From Mycobacterium sp. SMC-2 (GTDB lineage Bacteria > Actinomycetota > Actinomycetes > Mycobacteriales > Mycobacteriaceae), in NCBI RefSeq assembly GCF_025263485.1, contig NZ_CP079863.1, forward strand, positions 2,480,001 through 2,544,000: a stretch of 64,000 nucleotides of DNA. The letters run 5' to 3'. Made by a program: the position numbers and the translations under genes. Below, piece by piece: positions 48,595-58,653 of the stretch. The notes beneath the pieces are model-generated. The model was not told the origin of the DNA. It did no database searches and saw only the letters and a program-made list of their open reading frames with translations. Numbering within the stretch: position 1 is the stretch's first letter; every line of letters starts with the position of its first letter.

Positions 48595-49338
48595 TCAATG
48601 CGCCACGGGGTGCGGGGCCGACGCCGTCGTCGCCCACATCGGCATCAGCGTCGACTCACTGACGATCCATTCCGGGTGCGGTGGGGTCGCCGCCATGTAA
48701 CCCACGCCCCGGACGGTGTCGACCATCGACTGATGTTGCGGGCCGAGCTTGGCGCGCAGCCGCCGAACGTGGACATCGACCGAACGGACCCGACCGTTGC
48801 AGTCATAACCCCACACCTCGTGCATCAGGCGGGTCCGGGTGAACGGCCGACCGGCATGCTGCACAAGGAAACTCAGCAGTTTGAACTCAGTCAACGTGAG
48901 ACCCAGGTCCCTGCCTTCCAACGACCCCGTGAAGCTTGTCGGGTGCAGCAGCAGGGCGCCGAACCTCAGACCGCCGTCGACGGCGCTGCGCCGGCGCGCG
49001 ATCGCCCGCCCCAGCCGTTCCCGTAGTTCGTCCGCATCGGTGCCCAGCGGCATGACATCGTCGGCGTTCCAGTCGTCGTCGACCGTCACGCCGTCGGTCG
49101 GTGCCACAAGGGCCACCACGGCGAGCGCGGGGTCATCGGTCGTCAGGCGCCGACAGGCGGCCCGGGCCGCGGCGAGGTCGTGGCGGGCATCGACGATCGC
49201 CACGTCGCCGGAATGCGCCGGCCCGTGGCCATCACCGGTAAGGGGCGCGCGCCGCATGGTCCGCACAAACGAAGTCGGTGGCGGCAGAGCGTGATCGAAG
49301 TCGTCCGCGTCGGTCAGCAGTAGAACGTCCAATGCCAT
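48595..49338 (-). CDS. OmpR/PhoB-type response regulator-like protein (Rv2884-like)
   Basis: A 247-residue regulator. The C-terminal winged helix (about 130-225) is classic OmpR: LTLTEFKLLSFLVQHAGRPF, TRTRLMHEVWGYD, RSVDVHVRRLRAKLG and VRGVGYMA. The N-terminal receiver is degenerate: DVLLLTDADDF has acidic residues, but the phosphorylation site region reads VAIVDARHD and the Lys motif is not clear, so phosphorylation is doubtful. No histidine kinase is adjacent. ATG 49338 follows CGGGGG. Confidence 0.88.
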   Translation of the reverse strand: MALDVLLLTDADDFDHALPPPTSFVRTMRRAPLTGDGHGPAHSGDVAIVDARHDLAAARAACRRLTTDDPALAVVALVAPTDGVTVDDDWNADDVMPLGTDADELRERLGRAIARRRSAVDGGLRFGALLLHPTSFTGSLEGRDLGLTLTEFKLLSFLVQHAGRPFTRTRLMHEVWGYDCNGRVRSVDVHVRRLRAKLGPQHQSMVDTVRGVGYMAATPPHPEWIVSESTLMPMWATTASAPHPVAH

Positions 49339-49507
49339 CCCCCGAAGGTGTGAATCTCGTCCCGGCCCTTTAGGCACCTCCCGGGAGATGTCTGCGAGCG
49401 CAGCGCTGGTTACCCACTCGCCGCGAAACTATGCACACTTTTTTCCGTGCCCCCGGAGCGTGTCCGACACGGCTAACCGGGCGCGATGGCGCCGACCCGG
49501 AAAAATC

Positions 49508-49543
49508 GATGGGCCCGGCCCGTTTCCACGGACCGGACCCATC
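49508..49543 (-). terminator. terminator after the CsbD gene
   Basis: In the leftward transcript GATGGGTCCGGTCCG pairs with CGGGCCGGGCCCATC around a TGGAAA loop, 15 bp with two G-U wobbles, starting 11 bases after the csbD stop. The rightward strand would have two mismatches, so it acts leftward. Confidence 0.7.
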
Positions 49544-49554
49544 TTCCCGGCAAG

Positions 49555-49791
49555 CTACTGATTGGCCTTCTGGCGCTCCTCGGCGGCCTCGGCGCCGCCT
49601 CGGGCCGCCTCGGCCTCGGCTTCCTTCTTGGCTGCGTCGCGCTGAGCTTCCGCCTTGTCCTGCTGGGCCTGGCCCTCGCGGGTCAGGTCGTCACGACCGG
49701 TCACCGCGCCGACGGCCTCTTTGGCCTTGCCCTTGACGTCCTCAACGACGCCCTTGACAGCTTCAGCAGGTCCCGAGTTGTTGTCCGCCAT
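49555..49791 (-). CDS. CsbD-family stress protein
   Basis: A 78-residue hydrophilic protein with the CsbD core VKGVVEDVKGKAKEAVGAVT (12-31) and a Gln/Ala/Lys/Glu-rich helical tail. CsbD proteins belong to general-stress regulons in other bacteria; their mechanism is unknown. GAGGAGGA lies 9 bases upstream of the ATG, a strong site. It is monocistronic with its own terminator. Confidence 0.9.
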   Translation of the reverse strand: MADNNSGPAEAVKGVVEDVKGKAKEAVGAVTGRDDLTREGQAQQDKAEAQRDAAKKEAEAEAARGGAEAAEERQKANQ

Positions 49792-50164
49792 GGATCAGTT
49801 CCTCCTCGTAGGCGTACCTTGAGCGATCGCGCTCACTGCCGATCGACGGGGCGATCGGTCTGGTCATACGGCGAGGCTGGCCCTTGTTCTCAAGACCGCG
49901 AATTTCCCACCGCGATGCTGCGGATTCCCCGTGTCGGCCAGGGCTCAAACATCCGCCGACAGAAGGGTCGGAAGGGTCGGAAGGGGAGGAAACCCGGGCG
50001 GCCCTGGGCCTCGCCGTGGACGATCGCCGCCAAATGCCGTCCGGATCGCCAACTCTGCGCATAATGCACCCCGCCGGTGCCGCGTTGTGCTGCGATGAGG
50101 CAGGATGTGAAATGCCGTTCCGGATGAGGTCAGTCCGGGATGGCACTCTCATGCGAGGAGCCTG
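49792..50164. other. intergenic region between csbD and pyrH
   Basis: 373 bases between divergent genes. It holds a short GGAAGGGTC tandem repeat (three units near 49963-49985). GAGGAG precedes the pyrH ATG. No gene or RNA is recognised; promoters for both genes must lie here, but I cannot fix them. Confidence 0.5.
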
Positions 50165-50971
50165 ATGACGGAGTCCAGGGAGCCCCAAGCCGCCGCCGCG
50201 GCGGCCCGGAAGCCGGAGCCGACGGCACCGGAGAATGGTTCGACTGCCGGGCAGCCGCGAGTGCGGCCCCGATACTCCAGGGTGTTGCTCAAGCTGGGCG
50301 GCGAAATGTTCGGCGGGGGCCAGGTGGGTCTGGATCCGGATGTCGTGGCGCGGGTGGCCCGCCAGATCGCCGAGGTGGTTCGCGATGGCGTCCAGGTCGC
50401 CGTCGTCATCGGAGGCGGCAACTTCTTCCGCGGCGCGCAGCTGCAGCAGCGCGGAATGGAACGCACACGTTCCGACTACATGGGCATGCTCGGCACCGTC
50501 ATGAACAGCCTGGCGCTGCAGGACTTCTTGGAAAAGGAAGGCATCGTCACCCGCGTCCAGACCGCGATCACCATGGGTCAGGTCGCCGAGCCCTACCTGC
50601 CGCTGCGCGCCGTCCGTCACCTGGAGAAGGGACGCGTGGTGATCTTCGGGGCCGGCATGGGGCTGCCGTACTTCTCCACCGACACCACGGCCGCGCAGCG
50701 GGCGCTGGAGATCGGCGCGGAGGTGGTGCTGATGGCCAAGGCGGTCGACGGGGTGTTCTCCGCGGATCCGCGGCAGAATCCGCAAGCCGAGCTGATCACC
50801 GCGATCAGCCATCGGGAGGTCATCGATCGGGGGCTGCGAGTGGCCGATGCCACCGCGTTCAGCCTGTGCATGGACAATGGCATGCCGATCCTGGTGTTCA
50901 ACCTGCTGACCAATGGCAATATCGCCCGCGCGGTCGCCGGTGAGAAGATCGGGACACTGGTCACCACCTGA
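50165..50971 (+). CDS. pyrH: uridylate kinase PyrH
   Basis: A 268-residue bacterial UMP kinase that makes UDP from UMP. After a 37-residue low-complexity N-terminus the core begins [14 protein letters not shown]. Further motifs are [48 protein letters not shown] and [14 protein letters not shown] 50165 follows GAGGAG. It heads the pyrH-frr-cdsA-rlmN cluster. Confidence 0.96.
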   Translation: MTESREPQAAAAAARKPEPTAPENGSTAGQPRVRPRYSRVLLKLGGEMFGGGQVGLDPDVVARVARQIAEVVRDGVQVAVVIGGGNFFRGAQLQQRGMERTRSDYMGMLGTVMNSLALQDFLEKEGIVTRVQTAITMGQVAEPYLPLRAVRHLEKGRVVIFGAGMGLPYFSTDTTAAQRALEIGAEVVLMAKAVDGVFSADPRQNPQAELITAISHREVIDRGLRVADATAFSLCMDNGMPILVFNLLTNGNIARAVAGEKIGTLVTT

Positions 50972-50985
50972 GGGGATGAGCGCAA

Positions 50986-51543
50986 ATGATTGACGAGGCT
51001 CTCTTCGACGCGGAAGAGAAAATGGAGAAGGCCGTAGCGGTGGCCCGTGACGACCTGTCAACCATCCGAACCGGCCGGGCCAACCCGGGCATGTTCTCCC
51101 GGATTGTCATCGACTACTACGGCGCCACCACCCCCATCACGCAGCTGGCCAGCATCAACGTGCCCGAGGCCCGGCTCGTCGTCATCAAGCCCTACGAAGC
51201 GGGTCAGCTCGGCGCGATCGAAACGGCGATCCGCAACTCCGATCTGGGCGTCAACCCGACCAACGACGGCACCCTCATCCGGGTGGCGGTGCCGCAACTC
51301 ACCGAAGAGCGGCGCCGCGAGCTTGTCAAACAGGCCAGGGGCAAAGGGGAAGACGCCAAGGTGTCGGTGCGCAACATCCGCCGCAAGGCGATGGAGGAGT
51401 TGCACCGCATCCGCAAGGACGGCGAGGCCGGCGAGGACGAGGTCGGCCGCGCCGAGAAGGACCTGGACAAGACGACGCATCAGTACATCACCCAGATCGA
51501 AGACCTGGTCAAGCACAAAGAAGGCGAGCTGCTGGAGGTCTAG
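50986..51543 (+). CDS. frr: ribosome recycling factor
   Basis: A 185-residue RRF, full length. It splits post-termination ribosomes with [30 protein letters not shown]-like [33 protein letters not shown] and [13 protein letters not shown] are conserved. It starts 14 bases after pyrH and follows it in nearly all bacteria. Confidence 0.97.
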   Translation: MIDEALFDAEEKMEKAVAVARDDLSTIRTGRANPGMFSRIVIDYYGATTPITQLASINVPEARLVVIKPYEAGQLGAIETAIRNSDLGVNPTNDGTLIRVAVPQLTEERRRELVKQARGKGEDAKVSVRNIRRKAMEELHRIRKDGEAGEDEVGRAEKDLDKTTHQYITQIEDLVKHKEGELLEV

Positions 51544-51575
51544 CGGCCTCTCAGCAGCCAAGTACACCCAGACTC

Positions 51576-52499
51576 GTGGCAACCTCCGGCGCAGCCAGCC
51601 AACCCGACGAGCCGGCGCGTGAGGCCAAGAACACCATGCGGCAGCCGGCCAAGAAGACGTCCCGCGCGGGGCGCGACCTGCGCGCCGCCATCGCCGTGGG
51701 CGCGGGGATCGGCGGGACGCTCATCGTGACGCTGGTCTTCGCGCCGCGCTTCTGGGTCGCCATCGTCGCGGCTGCCATCCTCGTCGCCACCCACGAGGTG
51801 GTGCGACGCCTGCGCGAGGCCGGATACATCATCCCGCTCATCCCGTTGCTGGTCGGCGGGCAGGTCACCGTCTGGCTGACGTGGCCGTTCCATGCCGCCG
51901 GCGCCCTGGCCGGCTTCGGCGCCACCGTCGTGGTCTGCAACGTCTGGCGCCTGTTCATGCAGGACAACAGCAAGCGACCCGAGCCGTTCGCCGGGTCCCC
52001 GTCCGCCAACTACCTGCGCGACGCCTCAGCGACGGTGTTCCTGGCCGCGTGGGTGCCGCTGTTCGCCTCATTTGGTGCCATGCTGGTCTACCCCAAGGAC
52101 GGGGCGGGCCGGGTGTTCTGCCTGATGGTCACCGTCGTCGCCTCCGACGTGGGCGGGTATGCCGTGGGCGTGCTGCTCGGCAAGCACCCGATGGTTCCCG
52201 CGATCAGTCCCAAGAAATCGTGGGAGGGCTTCGCCGGTTCGCTCGTCTTCGGCATCACCGCGGCGATCCTGACCGCGACCTTCCTGGCCGGCAAACCGCC
52301 CTGGATCGGTGCGCTGCTGGGTGTGGTCCTGGTGCTCACCTGCACGCTTGGCGACCTGGTCGAGTCCCAGGTCAAGCGCGACCTCGGCATCAAAGACATG
52401 GGCCGCCTACTGCCCGGCCACGGCGGTCTGATGGACCGGCTCGACGGCGTGCTCCCGTCGGCGGTCGCCGCATGGACGGTGCTGACACTCGTAGCCTGA
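51576..52499 (+). CDS. cdsA: phosphatidate cytidylyltransferase CdsA
   Basis: A 307-residue integral membrane enzyme that makes CDP-diacylglycerol from phosphatidate and CTP, the entry to mycobacterial phospholipids. About seven or eight hydrophobic segments are visible. The signature [12 protein letters not shown] and the C-terminal [19 protein letters not shown] with its acidic residues are complete. GTG 51576 gives the usual length. It lies 32 bases after frr. Confidence 0.95.
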   Translation: MATSGAASQPDEPAREAKNTMRQPAKKTSRAGRDLRAAIAVGAGIGGTLIVTLVFAPRFWVAIVAAAILVATHEVVRRLREAGYIIPLIPLLVGGQVTVWLTWPFHAAGALAGFGATVVVCNVWRLFMQDNSKRPEPFAGSPSANYLRDASATVFLAAWVPLFASFGAMLVYPKDGAGRVFCLMVTVVASDVGGYAVGVLLGKHPMVPAISPKKSWEGFAGSLVFGITAAILTATFLAGKPPWIGALLGVVLVLTCTLGDLVESQVKRDLGIKDMGRLLPGHGGLMDRLDGVLPSAVAAWTVLTLVA

Positions 52500-52521
52500 C
52501 AGGGCCGATACTGGACTGGAC

Positions 52522-53616
52522 ATGGTCCAAGAACTGGTTTTCTCCGAACCCCGCCCCAGCAGGCCGCCGCGGCACCTGGCCGACCTCGACGCGGAAGGCC
52601 GCGCGTCGGCGGTCGCCGCGTTGGGCCTGCCGCCGTTCCGCGCCAAGCAACTCGCGCATCAGTACTACGGCCGCCTGATCGCCGACCCCCGGGAGATGAC
52701 AGACCTTCCGGCGACCGTGCGGGATCGGATCGCTGATGCGATGTTCCCGCACCTGCTCACCCCGGCCGCCGAGGTCAGCTGCGACGCCGGGCAAACCCGA
52801 AAGACGTTGTGGCGCGGCGCCGATGGGACCACCTTCGAGTCGGTCCTGATGCGCTACCCGCAGCGCAACACCGTGTGCATCTCGTCGCAGGCCGGCTGCG
52901 GCATGGCCTGCCCGTTCTGTGCGACCGGGCAGGGCGGACTCACCCGCAACCTGTCGACCGCGGAAATCCTGGAACAAGTCCGGTCCGCCGCCGTCGCCCT
53001 GCGCGACGATTTCGGCGATCGGCTCTCCAACGTCGTGTTCATGGGCATGGGGGAGCCGCTGGCCAACTACGCCAGGATGCTGGCCGCGGTGCGGCGCATC
53101 ACCGAACCGCCGCCGCACGGTTTCGGCATTTCGGCCCGCGCGGTCACCGTGTCGACGGTCGGGCTGGCCCCGGCCATCCGCAAACTGGCCGACGAACGGC
53201 TCGGGGTGACGCTGGCGCTATCACTGCACGCGCCCGACGACGAACTGCGCGACACGCTGGTGCCGGTCAACAACCGCTGGAAGATCACCGAGGCGCTCGA
53301 CGCCGCCCGCTACTACGCCGACCTCACCGGCCGCCGGGTATCGGTGGAGTATGCGTTGATCCGCGACGTCAACGACCAGCCGTGGCGGGCCGATCTGCTG
53401 GGCAAACGCCTGCATCGGGCGCTCGGCCCGCTGGTGCACGTGAATCTGATCCCGCTCAACCCGACGCCGGGCAGCGAGTGGGACGCCAGCCCCAAGGCCG
53501 TGGAGCGCCAGTTCGTTCGGCGGGTCCGCGCGCAGGGGGTTGCGTGCACGGTCCGGGACACGCGCGGACGGGAGATCAGCGCCGCCTGCGGACAGCTGGC
53601 CGCCGAGGGCGGGTAG
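52522..53616 (+). CDS. rlmN: dual-specificity 23S rRNA/tRNA methyltransferase RlmN
   Basis: A 364-residue radical-SAM enzyme that methylates C2 of A2503 in 23S rRNA and A37 in some tRNAs. The cluster motif is [14 protein letters not shown] (CxxxCxxC). [14 protein letters not shown] and the late Cys in [11 protein letters not shown] (methyl-carrying) are present. It is 22 bases after cdsA and transcribed with it. Confidence 0.96.
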   Translation: MVQELVFSEPRPSRPPRHLADLDAEGRASAVAALGLPPFRAKQLAHQYYGRLIADPREMTDLPATVRDRIADAMFPHLLTPAAEVSCDAGQTRKTLWRGADGTTFESVLMRYPQRNTVCISSQAGCGMACPFCATGQGGLTRNLSTAEILEQVRSAAVALRDDFGDRLSNVVFMGMGEPLANYARMLAAVRRITEPPPHGFGISARAVTVSTVGLAPAIRKLADERLGVTLALSLHAPDDELRDTLVPVNNRWKITEALDAARYYADLTGRRVSVEYALIRDVNDQPWRADLLGKRLHRALGPLVHVNLIPLNPTPGSEWDASPKAVERQFVRRVRAQGVACTVRDTRGREISAACGQLAAEGG

Positions 53617-53623
53617 CTGACGG

Positions 53624-53878
53624 CTACCTGATCCAGCCGCGCCGGCGGCCCCATAGGTCGCGGACCAGGACGACGAGCGCCAACGCGGCGAACCCGATCA
53701 GGAACCAGTTCTCGATGTGGCCGACGTGGTTACCGCGCAGCATGGCCAGCAGGAACACGATGATGCCCAGGCCGGTGATGCGCCAGGTGCGGTGATTGAT
53801 CCGGCTCCAACCCCACGTCGCCGATGGCACCTCGACGGTGTCGACGCCGGTGAACTGTTCCACCTCGGTACTGGCCAC
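53624..53878 (-). CDS. small membrane protein, DUF2631-like (Rv2876-like)
   Basis: An 84-residue protein with two transmembrane helices (ITGLGIIVFLLAML and WFLIGFAALALVVLV) separated by RGNHVGHIEN, and a basic C-terminus (RDLWGRRRGWIR). GTG 53878 has GAAAGGGA upstream. It occupies the place of Rv2876; mpt53, mpt70 and mpt83, which surround that gene in M. tuberculosis, are absent here. Function unknown. Confidence 0.8.
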   Translation of the reverse strand: MASTEVEQFTGVDTVEVPSATWGWSRINHRTWRITGLGIIVFLLAMLRGNHVGHIENWFLIGFAALALVVLVRDLWGRRRGWIR

Positions 53879-53963
53879 GTGAATCCCTTTCCTCGCTTCT
53901 CCCAGCGATTCTGGCATACCCGTGGCGACGTCCCGCGGCCATCGCAATCGTCGCCCGGCGGGG

Positions 53964-53969
53964 CACAAT
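53964..53969 (+). promoter_or_regulatory. leaderless -10 of dxr
   Basis: GGGCACAATG carries CACAAT at 53964-53969, 6 bases before the GTG start of dxr. No Shine-Dalgarno fits. The same hexamer is seen before rpsP and rplS. Confidence 0.45.
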
Positions 53970-53975
53970 GAGTGG

Positions 53976-55172
53976 GTGACAACCGCGACACCCCAAGGCC
54001 GCCTGCGTGTGCTGGTGCTGGGCAGCACCGGCTCGATCGGCACCCAGGCGCTGGAGGTCATCGCGGCCCACCCGGACCGCTTCGAGGTCGTCGGCCTTGC
54101 CGCGGGGGGCGCGAACCTGGACACCCTGCTGCGCCAGCGCGCCGAGACCGGGGTCACCAAGATCGCCGTCGCCGACGAACGCGCGGCGCAGATCGCCGAC
54201 GTCCCCTACCGCGGCCCCGAAGCGGTGACCCGCCTGGTGGAAGACACTGAGGCCGACGTAGTCCTCAACGCGCTGGTGGGCGCCCTGGGCCTGCGGCCGA
54301 CGCTGGCTGCGCTGGAATCGGGTGCCCGGCTGGCGCTGGCCAACAAGGAATCCCTGGTCGCGGGCGGTCCGCTGGTCTTGCGGGCGGCGCGGTCGGGCCA
54401 GATCGTGCCCGTCGACTCCGAACACTCCGCGCTGGCCCAGTGCCTGCGCGGCGGCGCCCCCGAGGAAGTCGCCAAGCTGGTGCTGACCGCCTCCGGCGGG
54501 CCGTTTCGCGGCTGGACCGCCGCGCAGCTCGAGGGCGTCACCCCCGAACAGGCCGGCGCCCACCCGACCTGGTCGATGGGCCCGATGAACACCTTGAACT
54601 CGGCCTCGCTGGTCAACAAGGGTCTCGAACTCATCGAAACCCACCTGCTGTTCGGCATCCCGTACGACCGCATCGAGGTCGTCGTGCACCCGCAGTCGAT
54701 TGTTCATTCGATGGTCACCTTCGTCGACGGCTCGACCCTGGCCCAGGCCAGCCCCCCCGACATGAAGTTGCCCATCTCGTTGGCCCTGGGCTGGCCGGCC
54801 CGGGTGCCCGGCGTGGCGGCGTCCTGCGACTTCGGCACCGCATCCAGCTGGGAATTCGAGCCGCTGGACAGCGAGGTTTTCCCCGCCGTCGAGCTGGCCC
54901 GGTACGCCGGCCAGGCCGGCGGCTGCCTGCCTGCCGTGTACAACGCGGCCAATGAGGAAGCCGCGGAGGCCTTCCTCCAAGGCCGGGCGGGATTCCCCGT
55001 GATCGTCGAAACCATTGCCGACGTGCTGCACGCCGCAGACCAATGGGCGGTTTCACCCGCTAACGTGGATGAGGTACTGGACGCGCAGCGCTGGGCGCGG
55101 GAGCGGGCGCGGCGCGCCGTCGGACACGCACGGCCCGGCGAGGCCCCCGTCAACGCCTCCGGAATGGTGTGA
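53976..55172 (+). CDS. dxr: 1-deoxy-D-xylulose 5-phosphate reductoisomerase
   Basis: A 398-residue second enzyme of the MEP isoprenoid pathway, target of fosmidomycin. It has the NADPH loop [24 protein letters not shown], the metal site DSEHSAL, the flexible loop with PTWSMGPMN and the C-terminal helical domain. GTG 53976 begins [16 protein letters not shown]. rip1 follows 19 bases after the stop and ispG after that, so two MEP enzymes flank the protease in one operon. Confidence 0.97.
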   Translation: MTTATPQGRLRVLVLGSTGSIGTQALEVIAAHPDRFEVVGLAAGGANLDTLLRQRAETGVTKIAVADERAAQIADVPYRGPEAVTRLVEDTEADVVLNALVGALGLRPTLAALESGARLALANKESLVAGGPLVLRAARSGQIVPVDSEHSALAQCLRGGAPEEVAKLVLTASGGPFRGWTAAQLEGVTPEQAGAHPTWSMGPMNTLNSASLVNKGLELIETHLLFGIPYDRIEVVVHPQSIVHSMVTFVDGSTLAQASPPDMKLPISLALGWPARVPGVAASCDFGTASSWEFEPLDSEVFPAVELARYAGQAGGCLPAVYNAANEEAAEAFLQGRAGFPVIVETIADVLHAADQWAVSPANVDEVLDAQRWARERARRAVGHARPGEAPVNASGMV

Positions 55173-55191
55173 GAAAGGTCCTGCAGCGGAG

Positions 55192-56415
55192 ATGATGTTC
55201 GTTATCGGCATTGTGCTGTTCGCCCTTGCCATCCTGATCTCGGTGGCCTTGCACGAGTGCGGCCACATGTGGGTCGCCCGCGCCACCGGGATGAAGGTCC
55301 GTCGCTATTTCGTCGGGTTCGGGCCCACGCTGTGGTCGACGCGGCGGGGCGAAACCGAGTACGGCCTCAAGGCCGTCCCGCTGGGCGGCTTCTGCGACAT
55401 CGCCGGGATGACCACGGTCGAGGAGTTGGCTCCCGACGAAACCGACCGCGCGATGTACAAACAGGCCCCCTGGAAGCGGATCGCTGTGCTGTTCGCCGGT
55501 CCGGCCATGAACTTCGTCATCTGCCTGGTGCTGATCTACGGCATCGCCTTGGTCTGGGGGTTGCCGAACCTGCACCCGCCGACCAGGGCGGTGATCGGCG
55601 AAACCGCTTGTGTCGCACCGGAAGTGACACCAGGGAAGGTCGCGGACTGCACCGGTCCCGGTCCGGCCGCGTTGGCCGGAATCCGCGCCGGCGACGTCGT
55701 GGTCAGGGTCGGCGACACCCCGGTGTCCACCTTCGATGACATGGCCGCCACGATCCGCAAGATGCACGGCACCGTTCCGGTCGTCGTCGAGCGGGGCGGC
55801 GACACGCTCACCACGTACGTCGACGTCACGCCCACCCAGCGCTTCCTGACCAACGGGGACAGCGGGCAGGGCGCTCAGGCGGCACCCGCGACGGTCGGCG
55901 CCATCGGCGTCGGCGCCGTCAAGACGCCGCCGACGCACTACGGGGTGCTCTCCGCGGTGCCGGCCACCTTCGCCTTCGCCGGCGACCTGACCGGCGAGGT
56001 GGGCAAGGCGCTGGTCACCATCCCGACCAAGGTGGGGGCGCTGATGCACGCCATCGGCGGCGGCGAGCGTGACCCGCAGACCCCGATGAGCGTGGTCGGC
56101 GCCAGCATCATCGGCGGCGACACCGTCGACCATGGGCTGTGGGTGGCGTTCTGGTTCTTCCTGGCCCAGCTGAACCTGATCCTGGGCGCGATCAACCTGC
56201 TGCCGCTGCTGCCCTTCGACGGCGGCCACATCGCCATCGCCGTGTTCGAGAAGGTCCGCAACCTCGTCCGGTCGGCGCGCGGCATGGTCGCGGCCGCACC
56301 GGTGAACTATCTCAAGCTGATGCCCGCCACCTACGTGGTGCTGGTGTTCGTGGTCGGGTACATGTTGCTGACCGTGACCGCTGATCTGGTCAATCCGATC
56401 AGGCTCTTCCAATAG
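55192..56415 (+). CDS. rip1: site-2 zinc metalloprotease Rip1 (RseP family)
   Basis: A 407-residue intramembrane protease. The zinc motif HECGH (21-25) lies in the first transmembrane helix. A PDZ domain follows (about 125-210, [19 protein letters not shown]). The third ligand is in [13 protein letters not shown]. It aligns along its whole length with M. tuberculosis Rip1 (Rv2869c), which cleaves anti-sigma factors RskA, RslA and RsmA and affects lipid composition and virulence (published). ATG 55192 and 55195 are both possible. Confidence 0.97.
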   Translation: MMFVIGIVLFALAILISVALHECGHMWVARATGMKVRRYFVGFGPTLWSTRRGETEYGLKAVPLGGFCDIAGMTTVEELAPDETDRAMYKQAPWKRIAVLFAGPAMNFVICLVLIYGIALVWGLPNLHPPTRAVIGETACVAPEVTPGKVADCTGPGPAALAGIRAGDVVVRVGDTPVSTFDDMAATIRKMHGTVPVVVERGGDTLTTYVDVTPTQRFLTNGDSGQGAQAAPATVGAIGVGAVKTPPTHYGVLSAVPATFAFAGDLTGEVGKALVTIPTKVGALMHAIGGGERDPQTPMSVVGASIIGGDTVDHGLWVAFWFFLAQLNLILGAINLLPLLPFDGGHIAIAVFEKVRNLVRSARGMVAAAPVNYLKLMPATYVVLVFVVGYMLLTVTADLVNPIRLFQ

Positions 56416-56432
56416 TTGAAGGAATTAGAACA

Positions 56433-57599
56433 GTGACCATTGGCCTGGGCATGCCGGACGCTCCGGCGCCCACGCTCGCCACCCGGCGCAAGACGCGCCA
56501 ACTCATGGTCCGCGACGTCGGGGTGGGCAGCGAGTATCCGATTTCGGTGCAGTCGATGTGCACCACCAAAACCCATGACGTCAACACGACGCTGCAGCAG
56601 ATCGCGGAACTGACCGCCGCCGGCTGCGACATCGTCCGGGTGGCGTGCCCGCGTCAGGAGGACGCCGACGCGCTGGCCGAGATCGCCCGGCACAGTCAGA
56701 TCCCGGTGATCGCCGACATCCACTTCCAGCCGAAGTACATCTTCGCCGCCATCGACGCGGGATGCGCCGCGGTGCGGGTGAACCCCGGCAACATCAAGGA
56801 GTTCGACGGCCGGGTCGGCGAGGTCGCCAAGGCCGCTTCCGCCGCCGGCATCCCGATCCGCATCGGCGTCAATGCCGGCTCGCTGGACAAGCGGTTCCTG
56901 GAGAAGCACGGCAAGGCCACCCCCGAGGCGCTGGTCGAATCGGCGCTGTGGGAGGCGTCGCTGTTCGAGGAACACGGCTTCGGCGACATCAAGATCAGCG
57001 TCAAGCACAACGACCCCGTCGTGATGGTCGCCGCCTACGAGCAGCTGGCCGCCCAGTGCGACTACCCGCTGCACCTCGGCGTCACCGAGGCCGGTCCGGC
57101 CTTCCAGGGCACCATCAAGTCCGCGGTGGCCTTCGGCGCGTTGCTGTCGCGGGGGATCGGCGACACCATCCGGGTGTCGCTGTCCGCGCCGCCGGTCGAA
57201 GAGGTCAAGGTCGGCATCCAGATCCTCGAGTCGCTGAACCTGCGGCCGCGCGGGCTGGAGATCGTGTCGTGCCCGTCCTGCGGTCGCGCGCAGGTCGACG
57301 TCTACACCCTGGCCAACGAGGTCACCGCCGGGCTGCAGGGCCTCGACGTCCCGCTGCGGGTCGCGGTGATGGGCTGCGTGGTGAACGGTCCGGGCGAGGC
57401 GCGCGAGGCCGACCTGGGCGTCGCGTCGGGAAATGGCAAGGGGCAGATCTTCGTTCGCGGCGAAGTGATCAAGACGGTGCCGGAAAGCCAGATCGTCGAG
57501 ACGCTGATCGAAGAGGCCCAGCGGCTCGCCGCGGAGATGGCGGCCGGTCACGGTCCTGACACAACATCCAGCGGTTCGCCGATCGTGACCGTAAGCTGA
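56433..57599 (+). CDS. ispG: 4-hydroxy-3-methylbut-2-enyl diphosphate synthase IspG (GcpE)
   Basis: A 388-residue [4Fe-4S] enzyme of the MEP pathway converting MEcPP to HMBPP. It has the TIM-barrel start [25 protein letters not shown], and cluster cysteines in SCPSCGR and [11 protein letters not shown] with the nearby Glu. GTG 56433 is 17 bases after rip1. It is the third gene of dxr-rip1-ispG. Confidence 0.97.
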   Translation: MTIGLGMPDAPAPTLATRRKTRQLMVRDVGVGSEYPISVQSMCTTKTHDVNTTLQQIAELTAAGCDIVRVACPRQEDADALAEIARHSQIPVIADIHFQPKYIFAAIDAGCAAVRVNPGNIKEFDGRVGEVAKAASAAGIPIRIGVNAGSLDKRFLEKHGKATPEALVESALWEASLFEEHGFGDIKISVKHNDPVVMVAAYEQLAAQCDYPLHLGVTEAGPAFQGTIKSAVAFGALLSRGIGDTIRVSLSAPPVEEVKVGIQILESLNLRPRGLEIVSCPSCGRAQVDVYTLANEVTAGLQGLDVPLRVAVMGCVVNGPGEAREADLGVASGNGKGQIFVRGEVIKTVPESQIVETLIEEAQRLAAEMAAGHGPDTTSSGSPIVTVS

Positions 57600-57655
57600 T
57601 GGGGGCCGGTTCCCTCTTGCCGGTCCGATAGTTCGCAGCACAGAGAGTTCGCCAG

Positions 57656-58510
57656 ATGTCGGCTCCGCCCCTGTTCCGCCTTGTCGGCGAGCGACGAGTG
57701 TCGGTGGTGCGCGACGCCGCCGCCGTCTGGCGGGTGTTCGACGAGGATCCGGTCGGATCGTGCATGGTTGCGGCCCGGGTGGCCGACCACGGCATCGACC
57801 CGAACTCCATCGGCGGGGAGCTGTGGACCCTGCGCGGCGCGGAGGAGTCGCTGTGCTTCGCCGGAGCGAACCTGATCCCGCTGCGCGGCGCGCCGGGGGA
57901 CATGGACGCCTTCGCCGACGAGGCGATGAGCGGAACGCGCCGCTGTTCCTCACTGGTCGGCAGGGCCGACCTGGTCATGCGGATGTGGGAGCGGCTCGAG
58001 TCGGCCTGGGGGCCGGCCCGTGACGTGCGCGATCATCAGCCGCTGCTGGCGCTGTCGAGGCACCCCAACTGCGACATCGACACAGGGGTTCGGCAGGTCC
58101 GGCCGGACGAGCTGGACGCTTACCTGGTGGCCGCCGTGGACATGTTCATCGGCGAGGTGGGCGTCGACCCCCGGCTCGGCGACGGCGGTCGGGGCTACCG
58201 GCGACGGGTGGCCAGCCTCATCGCGGCAGGCCGCGCGTGGGCCCGCTTCGAGCACGGGCAGGTCGTCTTCAAGGCCGAGGTCGGCTCGCAGTCGCCGGGC
58301 GTCGGCCAGATCCAGGGCGTCTGGGTGCACCCGGAGTGGCGGGGCCTGGGCCTGGGCACCGCCGGCACCGCGACCGTGGCCGCCGTGATCGTCGGGAGCG
58401 GGCGCACCGCCAGCCTGTACGTGAACAGCTTCAACACGGTGGCCCGTGCGGCGTACGCCCGAGTCGGCTTCGCCGAGGTGGGCACCTTCGCGACGGTGTT
58501 GCTCGACTAA
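57656..58510 (+). CDS. GNAT acetyltransferase with N-terminal DUF4081 (Rv2867c-like)
   Basis: A 284-residue protein. The N-terminal half (about 1-130) is DUF4081-like, ending LVGRADLVMRMWERLESAWG. The C-terminal half is a GNAT fold: VRPDELDAYLVAAVDMF, then WVHPEWRGLGLGTAGT as the acetyl-CoA loop (motif A), LYVNSFNTVARAAYARVGF as motif B. The substrate is unknown. It follows ispG by 56 bases on the same strand. Confidence 0.9.
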   Translation: MSAPPLFRLVGERRVSVVRDAAAVWRVFDEDPVGSCMVAARVADHGIDPNSIGGELWTLRGAEESLCFAGANLIPLRGAPGDMDAFADEAMSGTRRCSSLVGRADLVMRMWERLESAWGPARDVRDHQPLLALSRHPNCDIDTGVRQVRPDELDAYLVAAVDMFIGEVGVDPRLGDGGRGYRRRVASLIAAGRAWARFEHGQVVFKAEVGSQSPGVGQIQGVWVHPEWRGLGLGTAGTATVAAVIVGSGRTASLYVNSFNTVARAAYARVGFAEVGTFATVLLD

Positions 58511-58653
58511 GTCGGTCGGCACGTTCGCGGGCGTAACGTGGCGGCGGTTTTCGGCCGCCTTTTCCGCCGTGGCGTTACGCGCGCGGGCGTAACGATCGCG
58601 TCTCGGTGTGTCGACACCGTTGCGGAGAGCCAGGCTTCATAACATCTGTACCA

